Origin: Fratercula arctica
Taxonomy: Eukaryota; Chordata; Aves; Charadriiformes; Alcidae
Assembly: GCA_947846985.1 (NCBI GenBank)
Contig: CANTUZ010000005.1
Location: 52,975,389-53,039,388 of the forward strand
Direction of reading: 5' to 3'
Length of the DNA stretch: 64,000 nucleotides
Under the pieces are notes generated by a model. The model saw only the letters and a list, made by a program, of their open reading frames with translations. It did no database searches and was not told the origin of the DNA. Position 1 is the stretch's first letter. Each line of letters begins with the position of its first letter. A program made the translations under genes and the position numbers. Shown here piece by piece: positions 24,641 through 36,500 of the stretch.

Positions 24641-25915
24641 GCTAACAGTGGTATGGAATATTTCATTATAACTCACCTTTTTTTTTTTTCCCTTCAGCTC
24701 ATTGCTTCTTTCCTGTTACCGAGTATGAATGTTGCCGTCCAACACATGCTTTCCTTTCACGTGGTTACTAGGCATTTCTTTTGGTTTCTAATGTAAAGAA
24801 AGAAACCGAGAGATGAATCGGGTTAAATTCCAAAAGCTGTCCTCCACTGTTTTACTCTGTATGTTCAAATGATACCGATTAAAATCATATGCTATTGCAT
24901 CTGAAAGAAACTTCCTCACCTGTGTGACAAGCTGGGCTTTTATCACAAGTGAAGAGAATGTGTTTCACTTATTTCTATTTGCTTTTTTAAGCAGAGTTCT
25001 CATTCTCACTGTTTTGGCTATGATCTCGAAAATGGATAGATTAAAATCAAGATTCTGTGGACTAATACCCTGAATCAGCAACTGGGATTGCAGAGGAACG
25101 TGTATTTTCTAAGAAAGTTGTCCCTATAGGGTTGAAAATGAAAAAGCTACTAAAAATAAAATCGCACTGTTGGTTTTGGGATTTAAAAGGTTGTTTTTCT
25201 AAAAACCGACTTTTGGGTTAAGCAATCTGTGTTTGGTTAGGCCTTTGAAGGGAATCCCTTCCAGTAGCTTAAGTCTGACCGTATTGAAATATACTACTTT
25301 AAGATCTGTATCATTAAAAATAAAAGGAAAAAGAGAAAGACTTGAAATAATGCCAAATCAAAAGTGAGAGTCCTGCTCTTTTCAGTTCTGACAGCTAAGT
25401 AGCAAAACCGATACAGAAAAACATAGTATTTTGTGTATGTTCTCCTACATTTTCTTTACTTTTAAAACCAATTAATCAAATGAATGACAAGCCTCTATCC
25501 GTGTGTAGCCTCATCCAGTACAGCTCTTAAGACCAGACCTTTCAGCACGAGTATTTCCGCCGACTGCAGTGCTCAGCGCACGTATAAATACTTTGTTGAA
25601 TCAGCGCCATAGCTAGAAACCAGCATTTCATACCAGTCTGCCATTAGACTGCAGGGACTAAAAATAAACAGAATTAGTTCTTTGTGTCTCTGATCAGATC
25701 AGGCATCTAAAAGAGAATGTGTCCCAGATCTTTAATATTCTCAACAGCGTACTTTCAGTATTCTTACATCTTGTGCAGCTGAGAATAAGCTCTGAGACAT
25801 ACGGTGTGACTGGGCATTGCTGACATGTGGTGCTACAGGATGGTCCCTCTTTTGTCACTCAGCATCTCCCATGCATCTTTTTGGAGCTTCTTTAGGACTG
25901 GCCAAAATGACAAAT

Positions 25916-26020
25916 CGTAGAATCATTGTAGAATCATAAAATGGGTTGGGTTGGAAGGGACCTTAAAGGTCATCTAGTTCCAACCCCCTGCCCTGGGCAG
26001 GGACACCTTCCACTAGAAGG
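25916..26020 (-). mobile_element. CR1 LINE 3' tail, reverse orientation
   Basis: The sequence GAATCATAAAATGGGTTGGG, then TTGGAAGGGACCTTAAAGG, then TTCCAACCCCCTGCCCTGGG is the reverse complement of the CR1 3' UTR end. Only about 100 bases survive. It lies about 270 bases upstream of RIN3 exon 2 in the intron. Confidence 0.93.
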
Positions 26021-26290
26021 CAGGAAAAAAGAGGGACACCAAGTCTTCATTTCGTCCCTCTGGTGTTTCTCCACACGTTTCTCCTGCTCCCTCCCATTCC
26101 CCTCTCTTGGCGCAGGGAAAAGGTTCACTATGTCTGTATCCTTTGAGTCTCGTCCTGCAGGACTTGCTGGGTCGTGCTGGATGCATGTCAGTGCCTCTGT
26201 GTGCCTGTGTCTTGGCATTGGCAGTCCTTACTCCCCCCAAATTTTCCATTTGCTGTTCCGCTTACGAGGGACTCCCTTGCTGTGTTTCAG

Positions 26291-26477
26291 CCCGATCGGA
26301 GATATCAGTGAAGAGGGAGAAGAGACACATCTCTGTCAGGCCACTGCCCTGCGAAACTGCCTCCCGCTTCCAGGGATCAGCATCCTGGATAAACTCATCA
26401 AGACCTGTCCCGTCTGGCTTCAGCTGAACATGAATCAGGAAAGGGCCGGGGCGATACTTGGCAAAGAAACAGCAGGG
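26291..26477 (+). CDS. RIN3: RIN3 exon 2: acidic N-terminus and start of SH2 domain
   Basis: The exon is bounded by a pyrimidine-rich acceptor (TGTGTTTCAG, ending 26290) and a GGG/GTAAGT donor. It encodes residues 17-78 of the assembled protein, after completing a split glycine. An acidic run (SEEGEE) leads to GISILDKLIKTCPVWLQ, which is almost identical to the same segment of human RIN3 as I recall it and begins the SH2 domain (Trp58 of the model). The 3' border is certain from the match in the next exon. The 5' border is less certain, because the frame remains open far upstream (to 25941) with an in-frame ATG at 26130. RIN3 is a guanine-nucleotide exchange factor for Rab5-family GTPases on early endosomes; its SH2 domain is thought to link it to tyrosine-kinase signalling. 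Confidence 0.92.
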
Positions 26478-27705
26478 GTAAGTCCAAAGCGGTTTCGGTT
26501 CAGACAGCCACGTTTCCTGTCCTTGGTGGAGCTGGTTAGGAGAGCAGTGCTGCTTTTCATGTGGAAGCAAAAATATTTAGCAGGCCATGCTCTCTGTTTT
26601 CATTACCTCTTGGTGCTTTAGCCACTCATAGCGGCGCAATACAGATATAATGGCTTTGGGAAAGCAAGAAATCGTGTCTCTGGTTTTATTTACTTAGTGT
26701 GTAGATTCATGGAGATGCCTTCCCATTCACCACCATACCCATAGGTACATTGACTACCCTAATTCAGAGCAATAAAAAAAAACCCTGAACAAAAGGCCCT
26801 TAAATTCTGGGAGTTGCTGGGAGTAGTTTTTGTTACAATAATTGCTATCTGGTCCCCATAAGTTGAGTGTTAGAAAATTAAGCTTGCTTAAGGAAAACAA
26901 CTCTGAAGGACATACAGGTCCCCATTCCCGGGTCTCTGAGGTGAGGCAAGGCAGGGAGTAGATGTCCTGGTTGAGTCTGTCTGGGAAGGGCAGGTGCAAA
27001 TGATGCTGGGCCACAAGGAAAATTCACTCGCTCCTGCTCTGCAGAGGTCTGGACCTGTCCCTTGGCCAAGTCACTCTATCCCAGCACTAAAAGCTGGCGC
27101 AGCCAAGTGACAGCCTCCCATGGGACCTGACCAACCTGGACCGTGCCTCACCCTGTATCAGACATTGCACAAATTATTTTCTTTGTTTTTCTGGGAAAAC
27201 AAAGGGAAGCCTGAGTGACTGTCTCTGATACAGCCGCGTATGGCCCTGAGCCCCCTCAGTCACTATTCACTCCCTGCAACCAGGGCCGTCCCCCACCTCC
27301 AAGTGGCTTCAGGAGTAAATCTTCACTCTGTTCCTTCTGCTCACGCTGTCCTCAGGCATGGTCTTCAGCTGTGGCTCGAAGTAGGCAGGAGAAGAGCTGA
27401 TGCATCAGGAGACTCCCACGGCAAGGGCAGGCTCTCACTCTGAGCCCACCTGAAGTCAAATCAGCACCGCACCTTTCCCACCACCAGTGAAAATGGCAGA
27501 GACTGGTTTGCGTACTGGTCCTGACCCAGGCAGTAGGGTTAGGTGCAGCTCAGAAAACCCACCTCCCTCTCCTCTGAACAGCCATGGTCCAATTTTATCC
27601 TTTGGAGCCATGGCAACCAGGGGTGCCGATTAGGAAAACAGAAGTGATTCCTTTCCAGGTTTCACTTCTCTCATTGCTTAAATTTAATTTCAGATGAAGC
27701 AATTG

Positions 27706-27781
27706 TAGAATCATAGAATGATTTAGGTTGGAAGGGACCTTAAAGATCATCCAGTTCCAACCCCCCTGCCATGGAACTGGA
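27706..27781 (-). mobile_element. CR1 LINE 3' tail, reverse orientation
   Basis: GAATCATAGAATGATTTAGG, then TTGGAAGGGACCTTAAAGA, then CAGTTCCAACCCCCCTGCCA is a well-preserved reverse complement of the last 75 bases of CR1. The body is missing, a common extreme 5' truncation. Confidence 0.93.
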
Positions 27782-28521
27782 CCAAGGCAAGGTGAGATAG
27801 TGCCATCTGAGGTCCAAGGTCACAGTAGTCTCTCAGGTGGGTTAGAGGGACCGTGCTGTCACATGGGTGGTAGGACCTGGTGAAGGGAAAGCTTCTGTGG
27901 CTTTTCCCTACCTGCACGTGCTTTCTGTGATGTAGAAGGGGGAGGGCGGCCCTGCGTTAGAAATAGGCCTGTTTTGGGCATGCACCTGTTTGCCATGCGT
28001 TTATTTGGATTTTCTCTGCACTGCTGGTGGACCTGAACCCGCGGGGCTCAATTTCTCATGAATGGCAGGGGCCAAGACAACGGCACTGTGCGAGGTTGCA
28101 AAGCTGTCCCAAAGCTGCGTGTTTAGCATCAGTGCTTCAAAATGACAGGAGATGCCCTTATGACAGAGACTCGTGCAGAGAAAAGTCCTGGCTTCTAGAC
28201 AAGCTTTTTTTTAAATTTCTCTGTCCAAGAAATTAATGTTTTCTTGATAGATTTCAACTGCATTATAGTTGATTAATCATTTTATCAACTTATGCTTCCT
28301 TCTAATATTAATATCCAGACTCCAAAATAGCCCAAATTTTTAATTCAGTTTTTATAAAAATACCTTGACTCTCTCCTGCCAAAATGTGCTATCAAAGAAC
28401 AGTTAAAGGTGAAGATTGCTTTGTCTTTGTATCTGCAGCTTCAAGGTACAACCTAAAAATATTCTTGACAATGAGCTTTAATTAGAAACACACTTAGGAG
28501 CTCATACAATACAAAGAATGA

Positions 28522-28696
28522 GATATTTTTCTTTTTTCTTTTTTTCTTCTCTTTTCTCTCTTATTATTTTTTCTCTTTTCTTTTTTCTTTCTTTTTCTTT
28601 CTTCTTCACAGCTTTTTTTTTCTATTTTCTTTTTTTCTTTCCTCTTTCTTCTTTCCCCTTTCCTCTTTCTTCTTCTTTTTTTTTTTTTTTTTTATT
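28522..28696 (+). repeat. Long polypyrimidine (T/C) tract
   Basis: About 170 bases are almost purely T and C (TTTTTC, TTTCTTTC and CCTTTCTTC units, ending in a T run of about 20). A purine-free strand of this length can form triplex (H-DNA) and is likely length-variable. It sits in intron 2 about 1.5 kb before exon 3 and directly ahead of two CR1 fragments. The open frame read through it is an artefact of its composition (Phe/Ser/Leu). Confidence 0.9.
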
Positions 28697-28835
28697 TCAC
28701 TGGTCCCATTGGTGGGAATCAATGGCTACAGTGGTTCCACTGGTTCCAATTAAAGACTCAGGGACCTCTTATCCATGTGTATGAATACCTGATGGGAGGG
28801 AGTACAGAAGACTGAGACAGATGAGTCTCAGTGGT

Positions 28836-29100
28836 ATCCAGTGAAAAGATGAGGTGCAGTGGGCATAAGCTGAAACACAGGAAATTCTGTTTAAACATTA
28901 AGAAAAGCTTTTTTATTGTCAGGATGATTGAACATTGTAAAAGGTGCCCGAGAGGCTGTGGAGCCTACATCCTTGGAGGTAATAAAACCCGGACAAGACA
29001 CAATCCTGAGTGACTTGCTGTAGTCGATCCGTCTTTGAGCATTGAGGTTGGACTAGATCTCCAGAGTTCCTTCCAACCATATCTCCTCTGTGATTTTGGG
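28836..29100 (+). mobile_element. Older CR1 LINE fragment
   Basis: This is a diverged CR1 3' end. It shows GAGGTGCAGTGGGCATAAGC, GAAACACAGGAAATTCTG, a shortened GAGAGGCTGTGGAGCC block and GGTTGGACTAGATCTCC followed by TTCCTTCCAACC and CTGTGATT. It carries more substitutions and small gaps than the copies at 18.9, 51.3 and 61.5 kb, so it is an older subfamily. Confidence 0.85.
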
Positions 29101-29117
29101 ACCAGTCAATACACCTG

Positions 29118-29670
29118 AAGTCAGTGCTGCCATCCAGAGGGATCTTGGCCAAGCTGGGGGAACAGGGCTGGCGGGAACCTTCCAAAATTCAACAAGGACA
29201 AATGCAAAGTGTTGCCCCAGGGAAGGCAGAGCCCCTAGCAGGGATCTGGGCTGGCACAGCCTGGCTGGGCAGCTCTGCAGGGTTTGTTTGCAGGACCAGG
29301 GTTTGTTCAACCAGGAGAGACAACTTTGTGGGGACTGTGCAGCAGCCACCTGGTTGCTACAGGGAGGTCATGGAGAAGAAGGAGCTGGGCTCTGCTCAGC
29401 ACTGCAGGGTGGGAGAGCAAGAGGTGACAGGCGTACATTGAAACCAGAGGGGTTGGGACTGGGTACAGGGAAACACTTCCTCCCTGTGAGGACAGCAAGT
29501 GGTGGGACAGGTTGTCTGGAGAGGTTGTGCAGCCTCTGTCCTTGGACGTTCTCCAGACCTGTCTGGACAAAGCCCCGAGCAACCTGTTCTGGCCTCGTGG
29601 TTTTGCCCAGGGGGTTGGACAAGAGCCCTCCTGGGGTCCCTGCCTGCCTGAATGATCTTCTGGTCCCATG
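29118..29670 (+). mobile_element. Older CR1 LINE fragment, longer body
   Basis: About 550 bases of diverged CR1 follow directly after the previous fragment. Blocks typical of CR1 ORF2 and 3' UTR appear in order: CTGCCATCCAGAGGGATC, AACAAGGACAAATGCAAAG, GACAGGTTGTCTGGAGAGG, CTGTCTGGACAAAGCCC and GGGGTTGGACAAGAG, ending with CCTGCCTGAATGATCTTCTG. All frames are interrupted relative to ORF2, so it is a dead copy. The overlapping open frames of 100-190 codons are by-products. Confidence 0.8.
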
Positions 29671-30154
29671 AAGAAACACTGCCATGACACACTGTGGCCA
29701 TCAGAGCCTTTGGCCTTATGTTCCACTCGTGGGCACTTGAATCCTTTCCCTCTCAATGTGCAAGTGACTCCTGTGCTTTAGACTCAGACTGGGACATTCT
29801 AGGGTGAATTGTCTGTGGTTTAGGGCACTTATGTGAGGTGCGTCACTTGACAAATTGTGAATGCAGCTTTATACTCTTCAGTAAGTGAAACAGTTTGCCT
29901 TTTAGGCTTAAGTGGGACATCAGTGATGGACAGAAATTTTGCTGGTTCCTTCACAGCTCTGAATTTCACCCAGATGAAATGTCCCTTTATTCAGTATTTT
30001 TGTCGCGTAAAGTTCAACCAAGTGGAACAAAGCTAAAATAAGATCATTTAAAGGTGAATTGTACTGTTAAAAAACTTAATCGTCAATGACCTAAAATAAA
30101 GTTCAGAAGCTCACATAATATAGCTTAGCTCCTGATTCCTTTCTCCTTTTTCAG

Positions 30155-30269
30155 ATGTTCTTGGTTAGGAAAGAGGGTAATGTGAACAACATGGTCCTTG
30201 CAGTCCGCCTGCCCGTGCAGGACGAGGCACCTGGTGTGCTGGAGTACAACATTAAAGAAGAAAAATCAA
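30155..30269 (+). CDS. RIN3: RIN3 exon 3: central SH2 with FLVR motif
   Basis: The acceptor TTTTTCAG ends at 30154, and the donor is GTAAGT at 30270. The exon starts in phase 0 and ends one base into a codon. It encodes residues 79-116. MFLVRKE carries the SH2 phosphotyrosine-binding arginine (Arg83 of the model), and VLEYNIKEEKS closely matches the human VLEYTIKEEKS. The intact FLVR arginine argues that phosphotyrosine binding is kept. The intervening strand (GNVNNMVLAVRLPVQDEAP) is more variable, as expected for a surface loop. Confidence 0.95.
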
Positions 30270-30479
30270 GTAAGTTCTTAACATTTTTTGGTCTTGCTCT
30301 GATTATTGTACCGAATCCTCTTGTGATCACCAGTATTTATGTAATCTCACTTGCAATGAGCAGGTTCCTCTTGTGACCAGCAGCAGATCTTGCTTTTATG
30401 GTGTAGTTCAGTTAATATTTCCTGCAGCTGCTTTACCTCAGCTCCCCTGTGGTTCTGCATCTTGTGTTATCGTTTACAG

Positions 30480-30598
30480 ACTCGCAACGGGAAAATAAAG
30501 CACCTCCAGATGAGCAGGCCAGTGCTTTGATCAAGCGAGAGGAGCTGCCTTTTAGCAGTTGGAAGTCCTGGGCAAAGCCCAAGGCACTGACAGACTAA
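30480..30598 (+). other. Possible alternative 3'-terminal exon of RIN3
   Basis: Directly after exon 3 (210 bases on), a pyrimidine-rich stretch ends in TTTACAG (to 30479). If that acceptor is used, the one-base overhang of exon 3 joins in phase. The frame then reads about 39 codons, including NKAPPDEQASALIKREE and SSWKSWAKPKALTD, before a TAA at 30596-30598. The result would be a protein cut inside its SH2 domain. The frame is short enough to be chance, and there is no nearby poly(A) signal that I regard as convincing, so this is only a candidate. Confidence 0.2.
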
Positions 30599-33500
30599 GC
30601 CTTGTTAACTTGTTGATTCAATTTCTGCCACTGAGTTTGGGGCCTGCCAGGTGTCTGACAACTGCCTATATTCCCTTTTCATGCACTTCATATGGTCATA
30701 CTGAACAACCAGTTACTCCTAAATTGTTTTCAGTGCCTCACTGTTTCTGGGACGCAGCTGAGTGTTGGGGCTGGTGGTCTCGGTGCTGTTCCTGGTCAGA
30801 CAGCCAGGTCTGCCACGAGCAAGTGAAAATGAATCCAGGTCACAGTCAGCCACGCCTGATGCAGCCCTTGGTGTAAATGGATGTGTAACGCATGTGATTT
30901 CCACTTTCCAAGAAATATTTGGAATTTTAGGATGGTCACAGAAAGATGCACTTGAAAGAGTTCATTAAACTAACTTCCCATATGAACACATCCCAATCCT
31001 CTGTCACTGAGCTCTGCCCCAAAGCCAGCTCCCCGCGGTACGTGTTTTACTCTCTGCTAAAACACTTGTATTTCCGCTGATCAATGTTGTGACTTATTTC
31101 TCCCCGCACCAGAGGGACAAGTGAATCTCTCAGTCTGCTCTAATCTCAAGCACAGCCCACAGACTGCTTGTGTGGCTGTCATGTACCCCCAGGAGATCTT
31201 TCTCTCTCATCTGTGTGCTCCTCGGAGCACACAGTTGTGGAGATGCCCCACATCTTCTGTGCTCCTGCATGGGGGCAGGCAAAGCAAGCCTTTTGCCACA
31301 ACTTCAGGCACCCAGATTAAGAAGACAAGGGCAAGGGGTTAGCTGCAGGGTGGGGAAACATTTTTCTTTATTTAGTTATTTGAAGTTGACCTAGGGCTTA
31401 GATTTTGCGTGGTGGGACATTGGTTTTTGATGATTCAAGTTTTCCTTTGGATAAAAGTTAAATTGAATCCTGCCATCCTAAAAATGTAATTTATAGAAAT
31501 GTTACTTCTTGACTTCTGTCCTGTGCCATAAAATCTGATTTCTTTGAGGACAGGCAAAGTAAAATGTAGTACAAAAATTTCACTATGAAATAGCCTAGCT
31601 AGAAAGACTTTTGTGCCAAGTTTTTCAAACTTGCTTGCTGTTTCTAATTTATCACTAACTTAATAAAAAGGGTGTGTTCAGCTTTCTGGTAGGAATAAGA
31701 ATTAAAACAGTTTCCACCACTTTCATACAAGTTGCAAAGTAAGTGGAAGGGGGTAATTAAAAATTAGCTCTCTTTCAAAAAGCAGGAGAACTGCCATCAC
31801 ATGTGCAGAGGTCCCAGCGGCCATGAGGCTGGTGTATTCCTGTGGTGGATAGGCACATTGAGTTCTGTCAGCATTGAGCTGTAGAAAGCCCCTCAGCTCT
31901 CCGTCCCACACCATTTTGACACACTGGGCACAGAAATGGTCATGCTTTTGCTTCTTCTTATTTAGGGTAAATAGCCTGACTTTTGAGTTTAGATGAAATC
32001 AAATTTACTCCTGTTAGGAAAGCCAAAGGAATACACCCTGGCACAAGGGAAGGTGGTAAATCTTCTGTGTCTCGAAGTAACTTAATATATTAGCTTTGAT
32101 TTATTGTCTCTATGTTACTCCACCCGCTTTCTAAACTTTTTTGGGAAATAAAATTATATGTTGTATGAATGCTTTAAAAGAATTAAAACTGGAATCTGAG
32201 CTTCCTTCTAAGTACCCTGGTACGTCTGGATTGCCTTAGTTTAATGAAGTGCCCTTCAGTCTTCCCTGGTATTCTGTAAGTGTCAGTGTCACACCTCTGA
32301 GCGCCCGTGGTGAGTAACTGCAGACCAGAGACGTTGTCTTGCTGTGGAATGCAAGTCTGCCCAAAGTTTGGTGTTAAATTTCCTGAGAGCGTGTAGAGGA
32401 TGCCAGCTGCGTGGCCTGAGGAACACTGTAGACTGGCAGGATTTTTCCAGGCATCTAGTCTTTAACTTCAGAAAGTCCTTCTTTAGTTCTGTGCTTGCTA
32501 AAAGGATGGCTCCTCCTCGTGGAACTTCGCAAACAGGGAGGTGAATCCTCCTGACAGCTTCCTGCTCTTTGAGTCTGCTTGAAGGTGGAGCTGAGCTGGT
32601 GCCCTTCCAGTGCCCTTCAAAAGGAGCAGCTGTAATTCCCCTGCCATTCAAGAATCCCCCTTTCCAGCTCTACTGGGGACAGGCAGCTTTGGTTTTGCTG
32701 GCCTGCTCCTAATATTTCTTTTCTGAGTTGACAGATAAACAATGATCTGTGCAATCTGCCCCACAGAGAGCTTTGTCCCTTTCTGACTCTTCCTAAAGCG
32801 TTTGAAGAAGTGGGAACAAGTTCTCCCTGTAACTTGGTTCGGCTCGTTACGCTCCACAGACTTGATGCATTCAGATGTAAACTGAAAACTGAATTTGCCT
32901 TGACGTATATAGTTCAGATTTTATGGAGATCCTCCCTTCCAGTTAAAATTCAAGTTGCAACCCATCCCAGCGTACTATTTTGGAGCACCTTGCCAGCTGC
33001 TTCTTGTCCTTCTCATGAGGACTCAGTGCAATTTCAGCTTCACAAGTGACCCAAAGAAGGATGCGCTATCCTTAGAGGTGACACGATGGCTCTGTGCCAT
33101 CTCTACAGTGATATCCATCTCTTTACTTTTACCATATGTAGCTTTAAACAGCAAGTTTTACTGCTCAGCTGTTTGTATAAAGCTGTTCTAATCCTGTCCT
33201 ACTTTTCAAATAATATATGAAGAGGTTTTCCCCAGTAGCATAATGGCAGTACGGAGGTTGCTGCCCAGCCCCTGAGATCCATATATAGATGGCTCAATCA
33301 ACGAAGTGCAAAAAACTTCCTAGCATTGCACTGCCAAATAATGGTGGATCATTTCTTTTTCTTTTCCCCATACTGGATCTGCTTTGTTGATGTTTGATGA
33401 AATATTTAGGGAAGTAGAGTTTTCTGAGGGGAAGACTGAATTTAATTGTGATTTTTTTTAAATGGAAATCCCCAAAGAACCCACTAGGTACGGGGGTCAA

Positions 33501-36500
33501 GAAATGAAACCTCTTTCCATTTTTTTTGTGGGGATTTTTCACCTAGTCTGTGAAGTAGCCCTTAGAATCGTAAAATAGGAGAACAAAGAGATTGGATTTA
33601 AAAAATTTTCTTCTGGTTCTTCATCTTTGGTCATAATTTCTCCAGAGACAGGAGGGCTAAAGCCTGGTCACAGCAGCAGGTGTGGTAGACACCCAACAGC
33701 AGATACCACATGGTTCATCAGAAAGTTGAGAAACCAGGCAACTTTCAGAGCCTTGGATCTCTGTGATTTTCCTTCTCAGCCTGAAAGATCCCTTACTTCT
33801 TACTCAGAACAGTGGAAATCTTTCAGAGAGAAGGTTTGTTACAAGATTTCTTCCATTTAGAGATGCAGTGTTGGGAGATACCTCTCCAAAGCTCCTCTCT
33901 CAAGTTCTGCTGAAATCTCAGCTACTTTGTGCACTTTCAGTTCTGAGAGTTGTCCCTGAATTCTGCTTCATCCAAAAATGGAGCCCTAACATCACATACC
34001 TCAAGAACTGAGTGGCATTTCCTCAGATGACTCCTACCCTTGGCTCTTCTTAGCAAACTGGTTGAAACCTCAGGTGTATTCTCCTTCCCATTTAGGTGTA
34101 CACAATCAGAAGTCATTCCACTGACAGCAGTGACATTGCAGCAGTATTAAAAAGAAAAGAATCAGTTATTTAAAGTAAATGTGTATGTTTGAAGTAACAT
34201 ATACTGAGAGCTTGAAAGAAACATCTGAGTATGATAGACCACTTGGCTCAGGTAGTGACAGTAGCTTTTACTTTCACAAGTAGTTATGAAAACACCTGCC
34301 ATAGGGGTAGAGTGCTTTAATAGAAGAATGCTGTAGTACCATATACTGAGTGTAAGGCTTCCTTTTTTTTTCCTGGGAAATCTTGTGAATTATAGCTGAA
34401 ATTAATTTGATTTCTTGAAACACATGAGTTGACCATATACTCTCAGGAGTCTTGCACGTATGCTTTCTTGTGCAATGTATAGTAATTGTTTTCCAAACTC
34501 TTCCGTGCCAAAAAAAGAGGATGTGATTCCTTTCCAAATATGCAAAATGACATTAAACAGGAGAAGTATCTGCAATTGCACAGAATAAAGAAGAACATAT
34601 TATTCATGTTATCAGAATTTGGAACTGATTTGCCACGTCAGTACTGAACTCCTCGGGCTCATCTCCTAAGGCCTGATCCTGCCACGGATGCCCGCTCTTG
34701 TAGTCATGCCTCCCGCATTGCTGCGACTGGCTTTGCTCACTTGGAAGTTTAATCTCCTGAGGCTGTTCACATGAGCCCATGTTGTGGAGTTGCTGTCCCT
34801 GTATTTAGACCATACCTGCGTGGGACAATCTGCCACCAGGCGCAGCTAGCTGTTCAGAAGCATCTCTTCCAATGCGCTGGGCCAAGGCCGAGTTGAGCCC
34901 CCAAAATCAATGAGTGCACAGCTGAAGGAGGGGTTTGTAGTGAAGCCTTGTCTGTAGTGTGGTTATTTATTACACGAAAACTCTGAGATTTAAATTAAAA
35001 CTTTGCCTGCTCTGTTCTGGCTTCTCTAGAGACAAACACTGAATGAGCTGGAGCATAACAGAGGTCTTGAAATAACCTTAACACAATCACAAATAGGAAA
35101 GACAAATTATCTCCAAGTAATACAAAAATGTCCAGATCACGATTAAATACCACCTTTGAAAGATGAGACATAGTGCCATTGGACACAGTAGGTTATACTC
35201 GATTTCTGGTTTACAGACAGCAGCTGTACTTCAGGTTATCTGGTATGGGCTTGTGGTAGGGACTCACAATATACCTTGACAGAAGAGATACAGGCAATTA
35301 CTGCCCTCAAAGGCAGTTTAAGAGAAATCACTGAGTATTGCTGCAAGGTTGCAGGTCTGGTAGCAAAAAGGATGTTGATAAAGAAATCCAATGTCCTGCC
35401 CTGGTCACCTTATTTGGCCTTTCTTAAAGTTAGACCAAGCTCAGGAAGTGCAGGATGGAGCCTGATACAAAATGCTTGAGACAGGCAGTAAGGATTCAGC
35501 AGAAGACTACAACTCAAATAAAACACACGGCAGCAGTTTACCTGCCTGATTAACTCTCTAACTGCTTTTACCAAAGGAAATCCGTTTGCCATGAAAATTT
35601 GTGAGGACCTGACCGTTCTGTACATCCACCACCCACTGAGCTGTGTCCGTCAGGACAGAAGGAAGAGTTATACCAGGTCTAGAGGCAGCAGGAACACAAG
35701 CCTTGCTGAGGAGTCAAATCAGTAATTTAGACAAGAAAAGGTGTTCCTTTGCACACTGGATTTTAGGAAGGGTGAAATACATCGGAAAAGGGAAGAGATT
35801 ATTTAAGGGCTAAGGTTTCATTATCTACTTTCTTGCCATAATAATCCCAAATAGGCGCAGTCTAACGCTGTGAAAGCAAGCTTAACTCTCAAAGCCAGCT
35901 TTGTCCATCATTACCAAGTTACTTCAGCCACTTCCACACTTCCATTCCTCCTTCCCAAGCTCATATGGTGAAAAAGTTATTTATTATAGACTAATGCCAT
36001 TTGCATAGGATAAAAATGGCATGTGCAGTCATTCTGACTGTCCTGTGGCAGTAACAGAAGATAATTAAACAACAGTAATCAGGCAGCAGCATGTTTACAG
36101 AGGGCTTTAGAGTAACAGGGGAATGGACTTTGTTAATCTTTGCAGGCTTAGCTCTAAACAAAGCTGCTGAAAGCCCTGGTCTTTACAGCCCAGACAGCCT
36201 GAGGTGAGGGCTGCGAGCACACCTGGCGCGATGGCAGAGCTCAGATGATGGGTCAGCAGGTCCAAGCACTGCTTGAGGGCACTCACCAAATGATCACGAG
36301 GCAGGGAAGAGGAGACAGATTGACCAGGAGCAACTCAGTAGATGTTCCTTGTTGACTCAAACAACTTCAGATGCTGATAATGGACTTGCCTGCTGGCAGC
36401 CTGGCCACTACGGCCAGATACAGTCCATTCTGGCAGATTTGCCTCTTTGACTTTGTTAACATTTCTTTTTATACACGTTGCTGAGCCTGGATTAACAAAT

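Larger units (their letters stand above)
7980..26290 (+). other. RIN3 intron 1 (18.3 kb), dependent on the exon 1 call
   Basis: This contains no further exon I can support. Contents listed separately are an ankyrin-like fossil (minus strand, about 9610-9960), an old amniote repeat (about 10636-10760), a MIR-like remnant (about 14655-14780), a CR1 copy (18921-19254), a possible CR1 scrap (about 23555-23625), a coding-like minus-strand stretch (24197-24640) and a CR1 tail (25916-26020). An A-rich patch lies at about 12718-12752 and poly-T or pyrimidine runs at about 15725-15745, 17097-17109 and 24679-24691. The rest is unremarkable non-coding DNA. Confidence 0.5.
26478..30154 (+). other. RIN3 intron 2 (3.7 kb)
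   Basis: The intron runs from a GTAAGT donor to a TTTTTCAG acceptor. It contains a reverse CR1 tail (27706-27781), a long pyrimidine tract (28522-28696) and two older CR1 fragments in tandem (28836-29100 and 29118-29670). Open frames of 100-193 codons at 29090-29756 lie inside CR1 and are not genes. Positions 26600-27700 and 27790-28500 show nothing recognisable. Confidence 0.85.

Noticed and set aside
28518..28784. 88-codon Phe/Ser-rich frame
   Set aside because: Translation of a T/C low-complexity tract.
29053..29756. Cluster of open frames of 98-193 codons on both strands
   Set aside because: They lie wholly or mostly inside diverged CR1 sequence; composition and position explain them.
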